Shown one piece after another: positions 52,861-61,489 of a stretch of 64,000 nt of DNA. Where the stretch lies: contig NZ_CP107819.1 of the NCBI RefSeq assembly GCF_036346295.1, positions 8,556,001 through 8,620,000 on the forward strand. The letters are read 5' to 3'. The notes beneath the pieces were generated by a model. The model made no database searches. It saw only the letters and a list, made by a program, of their open reading frames with translations, and was not told where the DNA came from. The DNA comes from Streptomyces sp. NBC_00536. Lineage in GTDB: Bacteria > Actinomycetota > Actinomycetes > Streptomycetales > Streptomycetaceae. A program made the position numbers and the translations under genes. Numbering within the stretch: position 1 is the first letter of the stretch; the number at the start of each line of letters is the position of its first letter.

Positions 52861-55257
52861 ATGAAGCCGAGGCAGGAGTTGGCGGGCCGGTATCGGCTGG
52901 CCGAACGGCTGGGCCATGGTGGGATGGGTGAGGTGTGGCGGGCGTTCGATCTGGAGCTGCATCGGGATGTCGCGGTGAAGGTACTGCTGACCCAGGTCTC
53001 TGAGGATCAGGCCGAGGAGATGCTGGCCCGGTTCCGCCGCGAGGGCAGAGCTGGCGCCCGGCTCAACCACCCTAGGATCGCGGCCGTTCACGACACCGGC
53101 GCCCACGAAAGCCAACCGTTCTTGGTGCTGGAGTTACTGCCCGGCCCTGATCTGGCCACCCTGCTGGACCGTCATCCCGAGGGGCTGCCGGTCGAGAAGG
53201 CGTTGGAGTACGGCGCGCAGGCCGCTGAGGGCCTGGCCGCCGCGCACGAGGCCGGCGTCGTACACCGCGATGTGAAACCGTCCAATTTGATGCTCACCGG
53301 CGACGGCATGCTGAAGCTCTGCGACTTCGGGATCGCCCGCCTGCAAGACGCCACCGCCGGCTTGTCCGTCCCCGGCGTCGGCATGGGCACGGTCGCCTAC
53401 ATGCCCCCCGAGCAACTGCGGGGCGAGCCCGTCACCGGCGCCGCGGATGTCTACGCCCTGGGCGCCACCCTCTTCCAGCTGCTCACCGGCCGGCTGCTGT
53501 TCCCCGCCGACAACCTGCCCGCCGTCATAGCCCACCACATACTCACGCCCCCGGTCCCGGCCAGCAGCCTGCGACCCGCCATCCCCGAAGCCCTCGACAC
53601 CTACCTCCTCACCCTCCTGGCCAAAGACCCCTCCGCCAGGCCCCCCGCCCACACCATTGCCACCAGCCTCCGCGCCCTCCCCACCATCCGCCCGAACCGG
53701 GCCGCCCTGCTGCTCGCCGACGCCGAACGCCTGGCCCGCACCATCCTCAATCCGTTCTACCAGGCCGAAGCCCTGACGAAGATCGCCGAGGTGGTGCGGC
53801 TGGGTAATCCCGCCGGCGCTGAGGTACTGCTGGCCGACGCCCAGCGCCTTGCCCACGCCACGCAGCCGGGCACCGTCGTTTTCACGGAATATGAGCATCT
53901 CCGCTCGGCCCAGCTCAGGGAACTGAAGAGAGTTGCCAAGGTGGTCGGGGCAGGGAATCCCGCGCGCGCCGTGGAGGTCTTTGCCGACGCGGAAGAACTG
54001 GCCCGTACGCACGCTTACGAGGAGGCCATGACACTGGTGGAGATCGCCAAGGTCGTGACGGTGTGGAATCCCGCCCGGGCCGCGAAATTGCTGGCCGACG
54101 CCGAACGTCTGACCCGCGTCGATGACCCCGAATCCCAAGAATGGGTGCGGGTGCGGGGCCTCATCGCCCCGCTGATGGCCGAGCACGATCCCGCCGCCGC
54201 AGAAGACCTCGCCCGTGCCATCACCGACCCCGCCCACCAGGCCGAAGTGTTGACGCAGATCGCCCGAGTGGTGGCCAAGCACGATCCCGCCGCCGCGGAA
54301 GACCTTGTCCGCAGCATTGATTACCCCACCGATCAGGCCAGAGCGTTGACGCAGATCGCCGAAGTGGTGGCCGAGCATGATCCGGCTGCCGCCCTGCGCC
54401 TCGCCCACAGCGCCGTACCTGTGGCCCGCAGCATCGACTATCCGCCCGACCAGGCTACCGAGTTGGTGCGCATCGCCCGAGTGGTGGCCAAGCACGATCC
54501 CGCCGCCGCGGAAGACCTTGTCCAGCGCACTGGTCACGCCACCGCCGGAGCGTTGACGCAGATCGCCGAAGTGGTGGCCGAGCATGATCCGGCTGCCGCC
54601 CTGCGCCTCGCCCGCAGCGCCGTACCGATGGCCCGCAGGATCGTCAATCCGCCCCGCCGGGCTCAAGCGTTGACGCGGATCGCCCGAGTGATGGCCGGGC
54701 ACGATTCCTCTGCCGCCCTGCGCCTCGCCTTCAGCATCAGCCCACCCGACCGGGACGAAGCGTTGACGCAGATCGCTGAGGTGGTGCTCGCGCGGGACCC
54801 GGCCCTGGCCGAGACGCTGCTCGCCGCGTACGAGTCCTCGCGCCGCCAGGCCGAGGCCATGGTGGAGATCGCCCAGATCGTGGGGGGACAGAACCCGGTC
54901 AAAGCCCAGACGTTGCTCGCCAAGGCCGAACGGGTGGCCCGCCGCATCGATGACCCGCGCTCTCAGGGCGAAGTGCTGGGGCTTGTCGCCGAAGCCCTGG
55001 CTGAGCACACCCCCGCCGACGCTGAACGACTCGCCCGCACCATCCCTGCCGGCTCCTACACCCGGCCCAGAGCTCTGGCGGCCGTCGCCAAGACGATGGC
55101 CAAGGTGGACCCGGCAGCGGCCGAACAGCTGGCCCGCAGTCTCACCGAGCCCCGACAGCCGGAACGGTGGTTGGCCGCTCTCACCTTGACGTACCAGGCC
55201 ACCGCGCTGGCGGACATCGCCAACGTCCTCCTGGGCCAACACGCCTCACCGCTCTGA
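52861..55257 (+). CDS. Ser/Thr protein kinase with C-terminal helical repeats
   Basis: 798 residues. The ATG at 52861 follows a purine-rich GGGGGGAAGGGTGGGG. Kinase domain 1-265: ERLGHGGMGEVWRAFD (Gly loop), AVKVLL (Lys), VVHRDVKPSNLML (catalytic loop near 134), DFGIARL (Mg loop) and GTVAYMPPEQL. No membrane helix and no PASTA domain. Residues ~285-790 are about 12 degenerate units of 30-40 residues, such as ALTQIAEVVAEHDPAAALRL and RIARVVAKHDPAAAEDLV. The repeats probably form a solenoid for partner binding. Stand-alone transcript with a hairpin downstream. Confidence 0.93.
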   Translation: MKPRQELAGRYRLAERLGHGGMGEVWRAFDLELHRDVAVKVLLTQVSEDQAEEMLARFRREGRAGARLNHPRIAAVHDTGAHESQPFLVLELLPGPDLATLLDRHPEGLPVEKALEYGAQAAEGLAAAHEAGVVHRDVKPSNLMLTGDGMLKLCDFGIARLQDATAGLSVPGVGMGTVAYMPPEQLRGEPVTGAADVYALGATLFQLLTGRLLFPADNLPAVIAHHILTPPVPASSLRPAIPEALDTYLLTLLAKDPSARPPAHTIATSLRALPTIRPNRAALLLADAERLARTILNPFYQAEALTKIAEVVRLGNPAGAEVLLADAQRLAHATQPGTVVFTEYEHLRSAQLRELKRVAKVVGAGNPARAVEVFADAEELARTHAYEEAMTLVEIAKVVTVWNPARAAKLLADAERLTRVDDPESQEWVRVRGLIAPLMAEHDPAAAEDLARAITDPAHQAEVLTQIARVVAKHDPAAAEDLVRSIDYPTDQARALTQIAEVVAEHDPAAALRLAHSAVPVARSIDYPPDQATELVRIARVVAKHDPAAAEDLVQRTGHATAGALTQIAEVVAEHDPAAALRLARSAVPMARRIVNPPRRAQALTRIARVMAGHDSSAALRLAFSISPPDRDEALTQIAEVVLARDPALAETLLAAYESSRRQAEAMVEIAQIVGGQNPVKAQTLLAKAERVARRIDDPRSQGEVLGLVAEALAEHTPADAERLARTIPAGSYTRPRALAAVAKTMAKVDPAAAEQLARSLTEPRQPERWLAALTLTYQATALADIANVLLGQHASPL

Positions 55258-55350
55258 CCCTGTCGTACGCAGGGCCTCTCGACTGTGAGGAAGGCGCAGC
55301 CTCGTCAGCCGAAACACGGGGCTGCCAAGTGCATCAGCCTTCATGCCAGA

Positions 55351-55377
55351 TCCGCACCCAACTTGATTGGGTGCGGA
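55351..55377 (+). terminator. Hairpin downstream of the kinase gene
   Basis: TCCGCACCCA (55351-55360) pairs with TGGGTGCGGA (55368-55377) over a 7-nt loop, 94 nt after the kinase stop. The tail is CCCTTCG, not a T tract. The rest of 55258-55446 holds no supported gene. Confidence 0.65.
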
Positions 55378-55446
55378 CCCTTCGAGGTGATGCTCGGCTC
55401 GGCGTGACCTGCAGGTCAGTGCTGGTCTTCGTGCCCGGGTTGTGGA

Positions 55447-55491
55447 CGGTCACGTAATTCCCCAGCCTGAGCTTCTTCGTCCTCGAACACC
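55447..55491 (+). repeat. 45-bp inverted repeat, left copy
   Basis: CGGTCACGTAATTCCCCAGC begins a 45-bp block whose reverse complement is at 57628-57672 with a single mismatch (T/C near 55473). The two copies face each other around the secreted YVTN protein gene, 2.2 kb apart. The flanks differ, so the similarity ends sharply. No transposase lies between the copies. Confidence 0.85.
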
Positions 55492-55627
55492 TCCCCGTCC
55501 GGCCTCCCGTGCCGGAACACGGCAAGGGCGAAGCCGGAACAGGGAGGCGGCCGGTGCCCAGCACACGACAGTGGCTGGGCGGTGTGCGTACGGCCGGTGT
55601 CGCCGGCCGTCTTGAGCAGAGTGCCCT

Positions 55628-55658
55628 CCCGGCCGGCCCTGATTTCGGGCCGGCCGGG
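55628..55658. terminator. 12-bp GC hairpin after the YVTN-protein gene
   Basis: CCCGGCCGGCCC (55628-55639) pairs with GGGCCGGCCGGG (55647-55658) over 7 nt. It lies 10 nt past the stop of the minus-strand gene. A short T run (TTTCTT) is on the plus-strand side, so it may also end transcripts from the left. Confidence 0.72.
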
Positions 55659-55668
55659 TTTCTTCAGG

Positions 55669-57351
55669 TCAGGGGCAGGTGACTAGGACGATGGAGATCG
55701 CGGTGCAGGTGACGCTCGCGCTGTCGTTGGCCGGGTTGGGATCGGTCGGCGAGGAGGTCGTCCGTACACCGGTGACCGTCACGTGGCCCAGGGTCAGCAG
55801 GCTCAGCGGGACGCGGAAGGTCTTGTCGACGCTGGTCCCGTTGGGGATCGCGCCGTAGGTGCAGGTGACCGTGGTGGCGGCGGTGGTGCATCCGGTGGAC
55901 AGGTTCGTCGCGGCTGCTCCGGGCGGCAGGGTTGCGGTCAGCGTCGCCGACGTCACCGCGCTGGGGCCGGTGTTGTGGGCGGTCAGTGTGTAGGTGAGGT
56001 ACGGCAGCAGGATGCCCAGGTGCGGCTGTGCGGTGAGGTTGACGTCGATATCGGCGGGCGGGTTCACGTAGGTGTACTGGTCGGCGGGGGTGATGGTGCT
56101 GGTGCCGCCGGGGGTGGTGACCCGTACGTCGACGGTTCCGGCCGTGCCGGCCGGCGCGGTGGCGGTGCAGGACGTCGCGGTGCAGCTCACGCCGGTGGCG
56201 GGGACGCCGCCGAAGGTGACGCTGGTGGGTCCGGCCAGGTCGGTGCCGGTGATCGTGACCACGGTGCCGCTGGCCAGGGGCCCGTTGTTCGGGCTCACTG
56301 AGGTGATCTCCGGGGCGGCGATGGTGTGCAGGGACAGGTAGCGGGTGCCGGTCACGCCGGTGGCGGCGGTGGTCACGGCGTTGGTGGTGGTGTCGAGGGC
56401 GTAGATGTTGCCCGCCGTGCCGCTGGGGTTGACCTGGTCGGCGACGTAGGCGGTGGTACCGGTGGAATTGACCTGGACATCGGAGGGGCTGCCGAGGCCG
56501 CCCACGAACGCTGTGACGGTGCTGGTGGCCGCGTCGATGACCGTGACGCCACCTGTCGTGGCCGCCGTCACGTAGATCTTGCTGCCGTCAGGGGTGATCG
56601 CCGGACTGACGGCTCCCGTCACGGGAATGGAGGCGGTGACGGTGTTGGTGGCGGTGTCGACCTTGAGCAGCGCGTTGCCGCCGCCGGTCGCGACGTAGAC
56701 CGCGGTTCCCGCGGGGTTGATGACCAGCCCGTACGTGGGGGTGGCTACGGGCAGGCTGGAGGCGACCGTGTTGGTGGCCGTGTCGATGGCCACAAGGGCG
56801 CCGGGCGAGAACGTGGTGACGTAGACGGTCGTGCCGGCCGGGTTGACGTCGATGCTCTGGAGGTTGCCCGGCACCGGGACGGTGGCGGTCACCGTGTTGG
56901 TCGCGGTGTCGATGACGTCGACCCTGTGGGCGGAGCTGTCGGCGACGTAGACCCTGCTGCCGGAGGCGTTCACGGTGACCGCGTTGGGGATCCCGGCCAG
57001 CGGGATCGTCGCGGTGACGGTGGCGGTGGCGGTGTCGATGACCGCGACGGTGTTGGCGATCGCGGTCGCGGCGTACGCGACGGTGCCCGCCGGGTTGACC
57101 TCGACGTCCTGGGCGTAGCCGGCGACCGGGACCGAGGCGGTGGTCGCGCCGGTGGTGGTGTCGACCACCGAGACCGCCTTGCCGGCGAAGTTGGTGACGT
57201 AGGCGGTGGTGTGACCCGGCTGGACCGCCTGCGCGGCCGGGGCGGTGACGGCCAGCAGACCGGTCAGGGCCAGGGCACAGGAGCCGATCACCGCGGTGGC
57301 CCTGCGGTGGAGCGCGGTGGAGCGTGGCCGGGCAGGTGCGGTTGATCTCAT
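55669..57351 (-). CDS. Secreted YVTN beta-propeller protein with IPT/TIG and DUF11 domains
   Basis: 560 residues. A signal peptide ends near residue 42 (LALTGLLAVTAPAAQA). Residues ~45-345 are about seven YVTN-type units (AYVTNFAGKAVSVVDTTTGA, VYVADSSAHRVDVIDTATNT), forming a propeller. Residues ~350-440 are IPT/TIG (ITSVSPNNGPLASGTVVTIT) and ~450-545 DUF11 (YTLTAHNTGPSAVTSATLTA). There is no sorting signal or membrane anchor. Such proteins are surface or secreted adhesive/scaffold proteins; role unknown. It is enclosed by 45-bp inverted repeats. Confidence 0.9.
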   Translation of the reverse strand: MRSTAPARPRSTALHRRATAVIGSCALALTGLLAVTAPAAQAVQPGHTTAYVTNFAGKAVSVVDTTTGATTASVPVAGYAQDVEVNPAGTVAYAATAIANTVAVIDTATATVTATIPLAGIPNAVTVNASGSRVYVADSSAHRVDVIDTATNTVTATVPVPGNLQSIDVNPAGTTVYVTTFSPGALVAIDTATNTVASSLPVATPTYGLVINPAGTAVYVATGGGNALLKVDTATNTVTASIPVTGAVSPAITPDGSKIYVTAATTGGVTVIDAATSTVTAFVGGLGSPSDVQVNSTGTTAYVADQVNPSGTAGNIYALDTTTNAVTTAATGVTGTRYLSLHTIAAPEITSVSPNNGPLASGTVVTITGTDLAGPTSVTFGGVPATGVSCTATSCTATAPAGTAGTVDVRVTTPGGTSTITPADQYTYVNPPADIDVNLTAQPHLGILLPYLTYTLTAHNTGPSAVTSATLTATLPPGAAATNLSTGCTTAATTVTCTYGAIPNGTSVDKTFRVPLSLLTLGHVTVTGVRTTSSPTDPNPANDSASVTCTAISIVLVTCP

Positions 57352-57627
57352 GCGAGCGTCGTTCCTTCCAGGGAACGCGCCGCCGCGGCCGGGATCCGGA
57401 CGGATCCCGCGCCCGTCGGAAAGCGCGGCCTTACCGAACCGGACAGACCTCTTCGCGGGATGCGGCGGTGGGGATCACGCGTCACCGGCACCCGCGCGGA
57501 GAGGACCCTCCGCGTTCACGGTGGCACGGTGCGTACATCGGCCGGGGTTGATCGGATGAACCGGCTTCCTGCGGGCCGAAGTTGGCCGGATCTGCCCGAC
57601 ACGAGGTGGCGGGGCGACGGCAGGCGG
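57352..57627. other. Upstream region of the YVTN-protein gene
   Basis: No gene supported. The minus-strand promoter of the secreted protein should be here. The ribosome binding site GGAAGGAACG lies just upstream of the start at 57351. Confidence 0.4.
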
Positions 57628-57672
57628 GGTGTTCGAGGACGAAGGAGCTCAGGCTGGGGAATTACGTGACCG
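57628..57672 (-). repeat. 45-bp inverted repeat, right copy
   Basis: Reverse complement of 55447-55491 with one mismatch. On the minus strand it begins within the last codons of a small open frame (57662-57802, ending WAVT then TAA). The left copy similarly reads WTVT then TAA in one plus-strand frame, so the repeat may carry a gene-end segment. Confidence 0.85.
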
Positions 57673-57802
57673 CCCACACGGGTTGCTCAGGAATGGTTGG
57701 CGCCTCGACTGCTTCTCGGTTGAGCTCTTCGAGCGAGACGCTCCAGTTCTCTTCCCATCCGTCCAGATTGTGCGCGCAGTGGACGATGATCAGGCTCGTC
57801 AT
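57662..57802 (-). CDS. Small conserved-looking open frame downstream of a regulon operator
   Basis: 46 residues: MTSLIIVHCAHNLDGWEENW, then SVSLEELNREAVEAPTIPEQ and PVWAVT. Not recognised. Support for being a gene is indirect: a 19-bp palindrome identical to the one between 57932-58411 and 58491-59741 lies 27 bp upstream of its ATG. The ribosome binding site is weak. Confidence 0.45.
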   Translation of the reverse strand: MTSLIIVHCAHNLDGWEENWSVSLEELNREAVEAPTIPEQPVWAVT

Positions 57803-57828
57803 GCCCGGACCGCACAGCCGCGGCGGTG

Positions 57829-57847
57829 GGCACGCAGTGTGCGTGCC
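57829..57847. promoter_or_regulatory. 19-bp palindromic operator, copy 1
   Basis: GGCACGCAGTGTGCGTGCC: two 8-bp arms with a GTG centre. It sits 27 bp upstream of the small open frame at 57802. Identical to copy 2 at 58445-58463. Confidence 0.75.
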
Positions 57848-57931
57848 TGGCTTGAACAGAAGAGACCCCCGCCTGCTGCTCGTGAGGGCAGCGCACGGGG
57901 GCCTGGAGGCGGCTAGGGAAGGGCGGGTCTG

Positions 57932-58411
57932 TCACTCGGCGAAGGCGTGCTCGGCGGTATCCGTCTGGGTGAGGTGCCTGGTGTCGACGGCCAGGAGGGC
58001 GGTCTGGAGCTGGGCCGGGTCGATGAGGTGGTCTTCTTCGTCGTCGTGGGTGCAGCTGAGCCAGGCCGCGGTGAAGGTGCCATACCGGCTGGCCGGGACC
58101 AGGAGTTCGGTTCCCCGGCCGAGGACCCGGACACCCTGGAGAGCGTCCAGTGCGCCGCCGGTGCCGCACGGGATGTAGACGATGAGTTCCTGACGGGCGT
58201 GGTCGGCGATCACCGTGTACCCGGCGTCGAGCGGGAGGGGGAGGGCGTCGAGGGCTTCGAGACCTCGCTGGAGGGGCGCGATGGCGACGGCGTCCCAGGA
58301 CCATCCGCACGCCGCCCACACACAGCGGCCGGTGCGGAGGCCGTGAAGGACTTCGGGGGCGGGGTTTAGGAGGGCGGCCCATGTCCGGGCACCATTGATG
58401 GAGTTGGCCAT
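57932..58411 (-). CDS. Hypothetical protein, divergent from an HTH-TPR regulator
   Basis: 159 residues from an ATG at 58411. LNPAPEVLHGLRTGRCVWAA, LPLDAGYTVIADHARQELIV, and TAAWLSCTHDDEEDHLIDPA suggest an alpha/beta fold. It resembles the Streptomyces hypothetical proteins encoded near HTH-TPR regulators, but I cannot name a family. Operator copy 2 lies 34 bp upstream. Confidence 0.7.
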   Translation of the reverse strand: MANSINGARTWAALLNPAPEVLHGLRTGRCVWAACGWSWDAVAIAPLQRGLEALDALPLPLDAGYTVIADHARQELIVYIPCGTGGALDALQGVRVLGRGTELLVPASRYGTFTAAWLSCTHDDEEDHLIDPAQLQTALLAVDTRHLTQTDTAEHAFAE

Positions 58412-58444
58412 GGACGGACCGTAAGGGGAGTACAACGGTAAGTA

Positions 58445-58463
58445 GGCACGCAGTGTGCGTGCC
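58445..58463. promoter_or_regulatory. 19-bp palindromic operator, copy 2
   Basis: The same 19 bases as copy 1, in the 79-bp gap between two divergent genes. It is centred to control both the hypothetical gene (34 bp) and the HTH-TPR gene (28 bp). Autoregulation by that HTH protein is the simplest model. Confidence 0.8.
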
Positions 58464-58490
58464 ATATTCTCGGGCCTGGGAGCCGCGCTC

Positions 58491-59741
58491 ATGGACAGCC
58501 GACGCATCGGAGCAAACATCGCGTGCTGGCGCGGGAGGCGCCGCCTGACCCAGAACGCGTTCGGCGCGCTGATGGGGAAAAGCAAACGATGGGTCCAGGA
58601 CCTCGAAGCCGGGTCCCGCCAGGCCGACCCCCGCCTATCCGTCCTGGAAGCCGCCGCCCGCGTCCTCACGATCCCGCTCGCCGTCCTCCTCGCCGACACC
58701 CCCGACGAACCCGAGGACCAGGCCAACGAGATGGAAGCGATCCGGGCCGTACTTGCCCGCCACGACATCGTCACCGGCACCCCCGACACCAATCCAGCTG
58801 ACCCGCTCGACGTGGAGACCCTGCGCCGCGCCGTCCACCATGCCTGGCGCCTCTTCCAGTCGAGCGCCGCGTTCACCAGCCTCGGCGGCCGCATGCCGGG
58901 CCTGCTCACCGACGCGACCCAGGCCGCCGCCCTCCACCGGGGCGACGACCAGCTCGCTGCCTACCGTGCCCTGTCGATGTCCCTCCAACTGACCGAAGCC
59001 CTCGCCATCAAGGCGGGAGCCCCCGACGTCGCCGCCCTGGCCGGCCACCGCGCGGTCCTGGCGGCCGAGCGTTCCGGCGACCCCGTCATCCAAGCCAGCG
59101 CGGCCCGCCACCTTGCCGACGCCCTGACCGCCGACGGACAACCCCACGCCGCAGCCGCCTTCGCCCAAACCGCCGCCACCCGCCTCGCCGACGACCTCAC
59201 CACCCGCGGCCCGGCCGGACTCTCCACCCTCGGCATGCTCTACCTCAAAGCCGCCATCGCCCAGGCCACCGCCGCCACCCTCACCGACCGCCGCGCACCC
59301 GCCGCCGCCCGCGCAGTGCCCGACCTCCTCGACCAGGCCGACGAACACGCCGCACAGCTCCCGCCCGACGCCGACGGCAACGCTTTGTTCACCGCCTTCA
59401 GCAGCACGAACGTCGCCCTCTACCGTGTCGCCACGCACGTCAGGCTGTACGAGGGCGCCGCCGGAGCCGCCGTCGCCCAGGCCATCACCGCCGACGAACG
59501 CGCCGCCCTGCCCCGCGAACGCCGCGCCCACCTGCTCACAGATCTCGCCCACGCCTACACCCAGGCCGGACAACGCGAGAAGGCCGTCGACACCCTCCTG
59601 GACGCGGAACGCGAAGCCCCCGAGGAAGTCCTCGGACGCCCCCGCACCCACCAACTCGTCCAAGACCTCCGGCTCCTGGGGACCGGATCCGCCGAGGGGC
59701 GCTTGCGCGCGCTCGCCGAGCGCTGTGGACTACCCGCGTGA
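58491..59741 (+). CDS. XRE-HTH regulator with TPR-like C-terminus
   Basis: About 416 residues from an ATG at 58491 (GGGAG upstream; 58455 is a less likely start that would place the operator inside the gene). HTH: RIGANIACWRGRRRLTQNAF ... KRWVQDLEAGSRQADPRLSV. The rest is Ala-rich helical repeats. It is coupled to a flavoprotein gene by GTGA. Probably the regulator binding the 19-bp palindromes. Confidence 0.88.
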   Translation: MDSRRIGANIACWRGRRRLTQNAFGALMGKSKRWVQDLEAGSRQADPRLSVLEAAARVLTIPLAVLLADTPDEPEDQANEMEAIRAVLARHDIVTGTPDTNPADPLDVETLRRAVHHAWRLFQSSAAFTSLGGRMPGLLTDATQAAALHRGDDQLAAYRALSMSLQLTEALAIKAGAPDVAALAGHRAVLAAERSGDPVIQASAARHLADALTADGQPHAAAAFAQTAATRLADDLTTRGPAGLSTLGMLYLKAAIAQATAATLTDRRAPAAARAVPDLLDQADEHAAQLPPDADGNALFTAFSSTNVALYRVATHVRLYEGAAGAAVAQAITADERAALPRERRAHLLTDLAHAYTQAGQREKAVDTLLDAEREAPEEVLGRPRTHQLVQDLRLLGTGSAEGRLRALAERCGLPA

Positions 59742-60301
59742 CCCGAACCCTGTATGTCATCTCCTGCGCCGCGCCGCCCGCCCGCCACGTCACCACCGGC
59801 ATCAAAGCCGCCCAGGCCCGCGGGTGGGACGTCGCGCTCGTCCTGACCCCCGCCGCCCATCGCTGGTCCGTCGAAGAAGCCGGAGGCGAGGCGGAACTCG
59901 ACGCCTGGCGGGAGCTGACCGGACACCCGGTCCGCCACACCTACAAACTGCCCTCCCAGAGCGACGTCCTCCCCGACCCCGATGCTCTCCTCGTCGCCCC
60001 CGTCACCCTGAACACGACCACGAAGTGGGCCGCCGGCCACGCCGACACCCTCGCCCTCGGCCTGATCACCGAAGCCCTCGGCATGCCCGACCGGCCGGTC
60101 GTCGCCCTCCCGTACATCAACGCTGCCCAGGCCCGGCACCCCGCCCTCGCCCCCGCGATCGCCACCCTCCGCGGCGCGGGAGTCCACTACCTCCTCGACG
60201 ACGGCAACGGCCCCGGCTTCCGCCCCCACCAGCCCAAGCACGGCAACGTCGACACCTACCCCTGGGCACTCGCCCTCGACACCCTCGACCAACTGCCCTG
60301 A
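59738..60301 (+). CDS. HFCD-type flavoprotein (phosphopantothenoylcysteine decarboxylase-like)
   Basis: 187 residues from a GTG at 59738 overlapping the regulator stop. LYVISCAAPPARHVTTGIKA is the first Rossmann strand; LLVAPVTLNTTTKWAAGHAD is the FMN motif of the Dfp/EpiD family (PxTxNTxxKxAxGxAD). LPYINAAQARHPALAPAIAT corresponds to the PxMN-like segment. The family includes peptide-cysteine decarboxylases and pantothenate enzymes. No pantothenate or RiPP gene is adjacent; HTH-flavoprotein pairs are common in Streptomyces. Confidence 0.85.
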   Translation: MTRTLYVISCAAPPARHVTTGIKAAQARGWDVALVLTPAAHRWSVEEAGGEAELDAWRELTGHPVRHTYKLPSQSDVLPDPDALLVAPVTLNTTTKWAAGHADTLALGLITEALGMPDRPVVALPYINAAQARHPALAPAIATLRGAGVHYLLDDGNGPGFRPHQPKHGNVDTYPWALALDTLDQLP

Positions 60302-60411
60302 CCGCGACATCACGGAGCGGAAGCCCCGAGCGATCAGCCGCTGATACCCGCTGGTGACAGCGGGCCCTCCGGGCCGTTAGGCAGGTCAACTGCGACAACG
60401 AGGTCACGACC

Positions 60412-61272
60412 ATGCCCACCAGCATCCTGTGCCGCGCCGACGGGACAGAGGAGACGTACACCTACTTCGATGGTGTCATCCGGGCGGTACACGCCGACGG
60501 AACCCGCTGCCCCCGCAGCGGCAAGGGCCGCCACACCCAGCGTCCGCGCGACCCGCGATGTCCAGGACGCGCGAAATACGTAGCGACCTGCCGCCTCTGC
60601 ACGTGGGAGGGCGAGTCTCCTTCGCACGTCAAGCTGCGGGCGGAATCGAAGGCGCATGCCCGGGAATGCGACGACCGGCAGCCCTACATTATGACCGCGG
60701 AGGAGTTCGTAAACCTCCCGCCAGCCGAGCAGGCAGCCCACCGCGCATGGAACGAAATGCGCGACGCGCTGCCGCCCGAGCAGCGACCGCCCGTGCTGAC
60801 CGTCGCACAGCACCGAGAACGCACCATGGCCGCGCCCCTCGCCGCGCCCCCTGCACCCCTGCTCCCGGTGTATACGCCGCCGCTTCCCCGGGCACGGGGC
60901 CTGCTCAACCAACTGGAACAGGTACCGGACACGACCGATGCGGCAGCCCATTCAGCGGCCGTGGAGGCAGCGCGGGCCGCCGGGCGGGTCTACGTCGGCA
61001 TCAGCCGAACTGACCGTGGCTGGTGCGTATACGCGCAGCCCGACACCGACCCCGGATTCCGACCCCATCTCGCCGTCACGCGGATCCTGGGACAAGCCGT
61101 TGCACGGCTGGTTCGCGAGGGCGACGGGCTCGGGGGAGGAAGCACCACGGCCGCGACGGCCGTGACAGGGGTACCCGACGAGTACCGGGCCCGGATCTAC
61201 GCCCTGGCCTTCCAGAACGCTCTGGCCGGAGACCTCGATCGGCTCCTGCGCCTCTGGACGGTTTGGCGCTGA
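60412..61272 (+). CDS. Hypothetical protein with CxxC-like N-terminal domain
   Basis: 286 residues. The N-terminal half has several cysteines and basic residues (RCPRSGKGRHTQRPRDPRCP, TCRLCTWEGESPSHVKLRAE, HARECDD), resembling a small zinc domain. A Pro/Ala linker and a helical C-terminal part (YRARIYALAFQNALAGDLDR) follow. No family recognised. The ATG at 60412 is plausible; spacing to the flavoprotein gene is 110 nt. Confidence 0.7.
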   Translation: MPTSILCRADGTEETYTYFDGVIRAVHADGTRCPRSGKGRHTQRPRDPRCPGRAKYVATCRLCTWEGESPSHVKLRAESKAHARECDDRQPYIMTAEEFVNLPPAEQAAHRAWNEMRDALPPEQRPPVLTVAQHRERTMAAPLAAPPAPLLPVYTPPLPRARGLLNQLEQVPDTTDAAAHSAAVEAARAAGRVYVGISRTDRGWCVYAQPDTDPGFRPHLAVTRILGQAVARLVREGDGLGGGSTTAATAVTGVPDEYRARIYALAFQNALAGDLDRLLRLWTVWR

Positions 61273-61489
61273 CCGGCGCCCGGCCCTGCCGGGTTCCGCA
61301 GCGGTGGGGTGGCTGACTGCAGGGAGCAGTGCCGATCCGGGGTGCTCGCATGCGCGGTGCCCGCGTCGTCGTATCGAAGCAACCCCTCGGGTGAGGCAGA
61401 TTCGGCCGATTCCCCACAGCCGCCTCGCGGGTGCGAGATCGTCTCTCCAGGGGCGGGATCCCGCTCATGATGTGGTGTGGGAGGTACTG

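Noticed and set aside
53134..55242. A 702-residue open frame antisense to the kinase
   Set aside because: It mirrors the kinase codons, has no family motif and reflects high GC and third-position bias.
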